This document shows positions 61,096 to 64,000 of a stretch of 64,000 bases of DNA, one piece after another. Under the pieces are notes generated by a model, which searched no databases, had not been told where the DNA came from, and saw nothing but the letters and a program-made list of their open reading frames with translations. Source of the DNA: Ruegeria_C sp040830705 (GTDB taxonomy: Bacteria > Pseudomonadota > Alphaproteobacteria > Rhodobacterales > Rhodobacteraceae); assembly GCA_040830705.1 (NCBI GenBank), contig JBFOME010000005.1, positions 62,001 to 126,000 of the forward strand, read 5' to 3'. Position numbers and translations under genes: made by a program. Each line of letters opens with the position of its first letter. The first letter of the stretch is position 1.

Positions 61096-62322
61096 ATGAG
61101 TGATTTCATGACCCGCGCCCGCGCCGCCGAGCAGGCGATGCGTTCCGTCTTTCCGCCGACGCCGTTGCAGCGTAACGCGCATCTGTCCGAGCGTTATGGC
61201 GCTGACATCTGGCTCAAACGCGAAGACCTTAGCCCTGTGCGGTCTTACAAGCTGCGCGGCGCGTTCAATGCGATGCGCAAACAGCAGGGGCAGGATCTGT
61301 TCGTTTGCGCCAGTGCGGGAAATCACGCGCAGGGTGTGGCCTATATGTGTCGGCATATGGGTGTGCGGGGCGTGATCTTCATGCCGGTCACCACGCCACA
61401 GCAAAAGGTTCAGAAGACCCGCAAGTTTGGTGGTGAACAAATCGAGATCCATCTGACCGGCGACTATTTCGACGACACGCTGGCCGCGGCACAGGACTGG
61501 TGTGCGCAAAATGGCGGGCACTTCCTGTCGCCCTTTGACGACGAAGACGTGATCGAGGGGCAGGCCTCGCTCGCCGTCGAGATTGAGGAACAGATGGGCG
61601 GTGTGCCCGATCATGTGATGTTGCCGGTGGGTGGTGGCGGCATGTCCTCGGGCGTGTCCACTTGGTTCGGGGACCGCACTCATTGCCTGTTCGTGGAACC
61701 TGCGGGCGGCGCCTGCCTTCGCGCGGCGCTCGCGGCGGGTCATCCGGTGACTCTAGGTCATGTGGATAACTTTGTGGATGGCGCGGCGGTGGGCCGGATC
61801 GGGGAAAAGACCTTTGATTTGCTGCACAAAACCCACCTGTCGGATGTACTGGTTATGTCTGAGGATCGAATCTGCGTCACGATGATCGACATGCTGAACG
61901 TCGAGGGCATCGTGCTGGAACCGGCCGGTGCACTTGCCATCGAGGCAGTCGAAGACGTGCAGAGCTTTGTCCGGGGACGCAGCGTGGTTTGCGTCACGTC
62001 GGGCGGCAATTTCGACTTTGAACGCCTGCCGGAGGTCAAAGAGCGGGCGCAACGGTATTCGGGCGTGAAGAAGTACTTTATCCTGCGATTGCCGCAACGA
62101 CCGGGCGCTTTGAAGGAGTTTCTGGGGATTCTTGGCCCGGAAGACGACATTGCGCGGTTTGAATATCTCAAGAAATCGGCGCGAAATTTCGGGTCGGTTC
62201 TGATCGGAATCGAAACCGTCAAACCGGAAAATTTTGAACGGCTTTTTGCGCATCTGGATGATGCCGGATTTACCTATACCGATATCACCAATGACGAAAC
62301 GCTGGCGCAATTCGTGATCTGA
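61096..62322 (+). CDS. ilvA: threonine dehydratase (threonine ammonia-lyase)
   Basis: The 408-residue PLP enzyme deaminates threonine to 2-oxobutanoate for isoleucine synthesis. The PLP lysine is K52 in SYKLRGAFNAM, the phosphate loop is GGGGMSSGV, and SAGNHAQGVAYMC is conserved. An ACT-like regulatory domain (about 325-408) is present: QRPGALKEFLGILGPEDDI. Its short form with one ACT-like domain matches the alphaproteobacterial IlvA. It ends exactly where the convergent Hpt gene ends. Confidence 0.94.
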   Translation: MSDFMTRARAAEQAMRSVFPPTPLQRNAHLSERYGADIWLKREDLSPVRSYKLRGAFNAMRKQQGQDLFVCASAGNHAQGVAYMCRHMGVRGVIFMPVTTPQQKVQKTRKFGGEQIEIHLTGDYFDDTLAAAQDWCAQNGGHFLSPFDDEDVIEGQASLAVEIEEQMGGVPDHVMLPVGGGGMSSGVSTWFGDRTHCLFVEPAGGACLRAALAAGHPVTLGHVDNFVDGAAVGRIGEKTFDLLHKTHLSDVLVMSEDRICVTMIDMLNVEGIVLEPAGALAIEAVEDVQSFVRGRSVVCVTSGGNFDFERLPEVKERAQRYSGVKKYFILRLPQRPGALKEFLGILGPEDDIARFEYLKKSARNFGSVLIGIETVKPENFERLFAHLDDAGFTYTDITNDETLAQFVI

Positions 62323-62652
62323 TCAGACCAGGCGCGCCCCGGCCTCGGCCTGAAATGCGACTTGGGACTTTTCGAATTCGGAAATGATCTCAGCAATATC
62401 CACGGTTTTGGCATTGCCGCTCGCGGCCTCTCGTTCGCCGTTCTGGCACAATGTGGAAAACGTTTTGAATCCAAGGCTGAGCGCACTGCCTTTCAGGAAA
62501 TGCAGATCACGCTCCAACGTGTCGCGATCGGGCTTTGCTCGTAAACGCGCGATCACGTCGCCGACCTCTTCGAGGAACAGGTCGAACACTTCCTCAAAAT
62601 CGTCCTCGCCAACCTCGTCACGCAATTGGATGACGCGGGACCAGTCAATCAT
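62323..62652 (-). CDS. Hpt-domain phosphotransfer protein
   Basis: The 109-residue protein is a stand-alone histidine phosphotransfer domain. The phospho-histidine is H51 in RDLHFLKGSALSLGF. The four-helix-bundle pattern continues to EFEKSQVAF. It is divergent from a response regulator/PP2C phosphatase (159-bp gap), so it may relay phosphate to that receiver or a RegA-like one. The kinase is not in the window. Confidence 0.9.
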   Translation of the reverse strand: MIDWSRVIQLRDEVGEDDFEEVFDLFLEEVGDVIARLRAKPDRDTLERDLHFLKGSALSLGFKTFSTLCQNGEREAASGNAKTVDIAEIISEFEKSQVAFQAEAGARLV

Positions 62653-62811
62653 CTTTCACCTCTCGAGGCCGCACTGCCCTTGGCGCAGTTTGAGGAGTTA
62701 GCTGTAAACACAAGGTAAAGAATTCCCGGCGATATGCGTTTCATAGGATGTTAAGACCACCTGCCTAGCGTGGGCGGGTGTCGGGGCCGAAATCGTATCC
62801 GGGGTTGAACG

Positions 62812-64000
62812 GTGCTGCAGGTTGGATCAGCAGAGGATCATTCGCAGAAAGTGTTGGGCTCGATCCGCCATGCGCTGGTCGTCGATGACAGTCGGCTGCA
62901 AAGACGCATTCTTGCGAGCTCTCTCAAGAAGTGGGGTTTGGAGGTGATCGAGGCCGATAGCGGGGATGAGGCCCTGCGTATCTGCGCCGAAAACCCGCCT
63001 GATCTGGTGCTGAGCGATTGGGTGATGCCGGGCATCAGCGGACCTGATTTCTGTCGCGCGTTTCGCGATCTGGAAACCAACTGGTATTCCTACTTCATCC
63101 TGCTGACCTCGAAGAGTGAAAAAAATGAGGTGGCGCAGGGCCTCGATGCCGGTGCGGATGATTTCCTGATCAAGCCGGTCAGCTCCGACGAGCTGCGCGC
63201 GCGTATTTCCGCAGGTGATCGCATCTTGGGGATGCAGCGTGAATTATCGGAAAAGAACCGGTTGATCGAAAGCGCGCTGGAGGAGCTTAGACTGGCGCAT
63301 GACGCCATCGACAAGGATCTGATCCAGGCGCGCAAAATACAGGAATCGCTGGTCCCCGAACTTAGCCGCGAATTCGGCGCGTCGCGGGTCAGCTTGTTGC
63401 TTGAACCCTGCGGACATATCGGCGGTGACCTGGTCGGGATGTTCTCACCGGGCGAGGGTAGGCTGGGGTTCTATAGTATTGATGTGTCGGGCCATGGGAT
63501 CACTTCGGCGATGATGACCGCGCGGCTGGGCAGCTATCTTTCGGGCAGCTATCTGGATCAAAATCTGGCGATGGAGCGTCGGTTCGACAAGTTTTATTCC
63601 CTGCGCCAACCTGACGAGGTTGCGCGCGTGCTCAATGCCAGATTGCTAACCGATCGCGGGGTCGAAGAGTATTTTACGATGGCCTACGCGATCGTGGATC
63701 TCCAAAGCGGCGCATTGCGGATGGTTCAAGCAGGCCACCCCCACCCATTGATATTGCGCCGCGATGGCACGACCGAGTTTCTGGGCGATGGGGGGGTTCC
63801 GATCGGTCTGCTGCCGGATGTGCCCTATGCACAGGTTGAAACCCGGTTGGAGCGCGGTGATCGCGTGCTGATGTATTCCGATGGGTTCACAGAATGCCGT
63901 ATGGAAAATGGCGAAATGCTGGATGAGGATGGGCTGCTGGATCTGGTCGGCGCCTGTGATCCCGACTTGCAAGGCCGCGCGTTTCTGGACGCGCTCTATG
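62812..64000 (+). CDS. response regulator with PP2C-type (RsbU-like) phosphatase domain, truncated by window end
   Basis: The gene runs off the right edge, with about 396 residues visible. The receiver domain (about 20-140) has ALVVDDSR and phospho-acceptor D69 in VLSDWVMPG, with LLTSKSEKNEV and FLIKPV. A coiled linker (LEELRLAHDAIDKDLIQARKIQESLVP) leads to a SpoIIE/PP2C domain with GGDLVGMFS, YSIDVSGHGITSAMM and AGHPHPLIL. Such proteins dephosphorylate anti-anti-sigma factors in partner-switching stress signalling. No ATG start is available. GTG 62812 is chosen, with GTG 62851 as the alternative. The Hpt gene is divergent. Confidence 0.88.
   Translation, partial: MLQVGSAEDHSQKVLGSIRHALVVDDSRLQRRILASSLKKWGLEVIEADSGDEALRICAENPPDLVLSDWVMPGISGPDFCRAFRDLETNWYSYFILLTSKSEKNEVAQGLDAGADDFLIKPVSSDELRARISAGDRILGMQRELSEKNRLIESALEELRLAHDAIDKDLIQARKIQESLVPELSREFGASRVSLLLEPCGHIGGDLVGMFSPGEGRLGFYSIDVSGHGITSAMMTARLGSYLSGSYLDQNLAMERRFDKFYSLRQPDEVARVLNARLLTDRGVEEYFTMAYAIVDLQSGALRMVQAGHPHPLILRRDGTTEFLGDGGVPIGLLPDVPYAQVETRLERGDRVLMYSDGFTECRMENGEMLDEDGLLDLVGACDPDLQGRAFLDALY

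Noticed and set aside
1..64000. tRNA, rRNA, tmRNA, CRISPR arrays, prophage
   Set aside because: None was recognised by eye. A covariance-model and repeat search would be needed to exclude small RNAs.

Overview
The window looks like a piece of the main chromosome of an alphaproteobacterium of the Rhodobacterales (Roseobacter group). The evidence is a GC-rich coding style, the RegB / SenC / RegA redox-control locus, and housekeeping gene orders typical of that order: maf-aroE-coaE-dnaQ with secB, and rho-mnmE-mnmG-rsmG-parA-parB. No rRNA, tRNA, CRISPR array, prophage or intact insertion sequence was recognised.

Layout. 1-2600: end of tsaD, then gpsA, a YciI-like gene, an EVE-domain gene and a DUF1761 membrane protein. 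2.8-6.9 kb: DUF2853, DUF899, ahcY, a small secreted protein and an HD phosphohydrolase. 6.9-9.5 kb: a small accessory islet with visibly lower GC. It holds a dead IS5-type transposase fragment, two tandem precursor peptides of the nitrile-hydratase-leader (NHLP) RiPP type, and a convergent CapA-family gene. 9.6-14 kb: regA and senC divergent from regB, then a PAS-repeat protein. 14-22.4 kb: a tightly overlapped chain tsaE-amgK-murU-addB-addA (cell-wall recycling and double-strand break repair), then trxA. 22.9-23.9 kb: two tandem Lin0512 genes and a DUF1127 gene. 24.1-28.1 kb: hslV and hslU, separated by an MFS exporter and a DM13 gene on the other strand. 28.2-33.9 kb: a lipoprotein hydrolase, a second MFS gene, smr-mltA-tim44, fxsA and secB.

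Origin region. 34.0-36.7 kb is the leftward operon maf-aroE-coaE-dnaQ. 37.1-44.5 kb is the rightward series hemJ-rho-mnmE-mnmG-rsmG-parA-parB. Between them is a 401-bp AT-rich gap with a perfect DnaA box, a perfect IHF-consensus match and a near-consensus DnaA box at one edge, so it is a candidate oriC. Two perfect 16-bp parS palindromes lie inside coding sequence, one at the mnmG start and one in rsmG, 3-5 kb from this gap and just upstream of parAB.

44.5-64 kb is mostly housekeeping: rph-rdgB-hemW-DUF454, hrcA-grpE, mutS, maeB, msrA, a class IV aminotransferase overlapped with a sulfotransferase-like gene, an M48 protease with a DUF898 gene, argG, a membrane protein, ilvA, and an Hpt protein divergent from a response regulator/PP2C phosphatase that runs off the end.

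The most novel element is the pair of orphan NHLP-type precursors (7363-8111). Their Gly-Gly cleavage site and a core cysteine fall at identical residue numbers, yet no recognisable maturase or exporter lies next to them.
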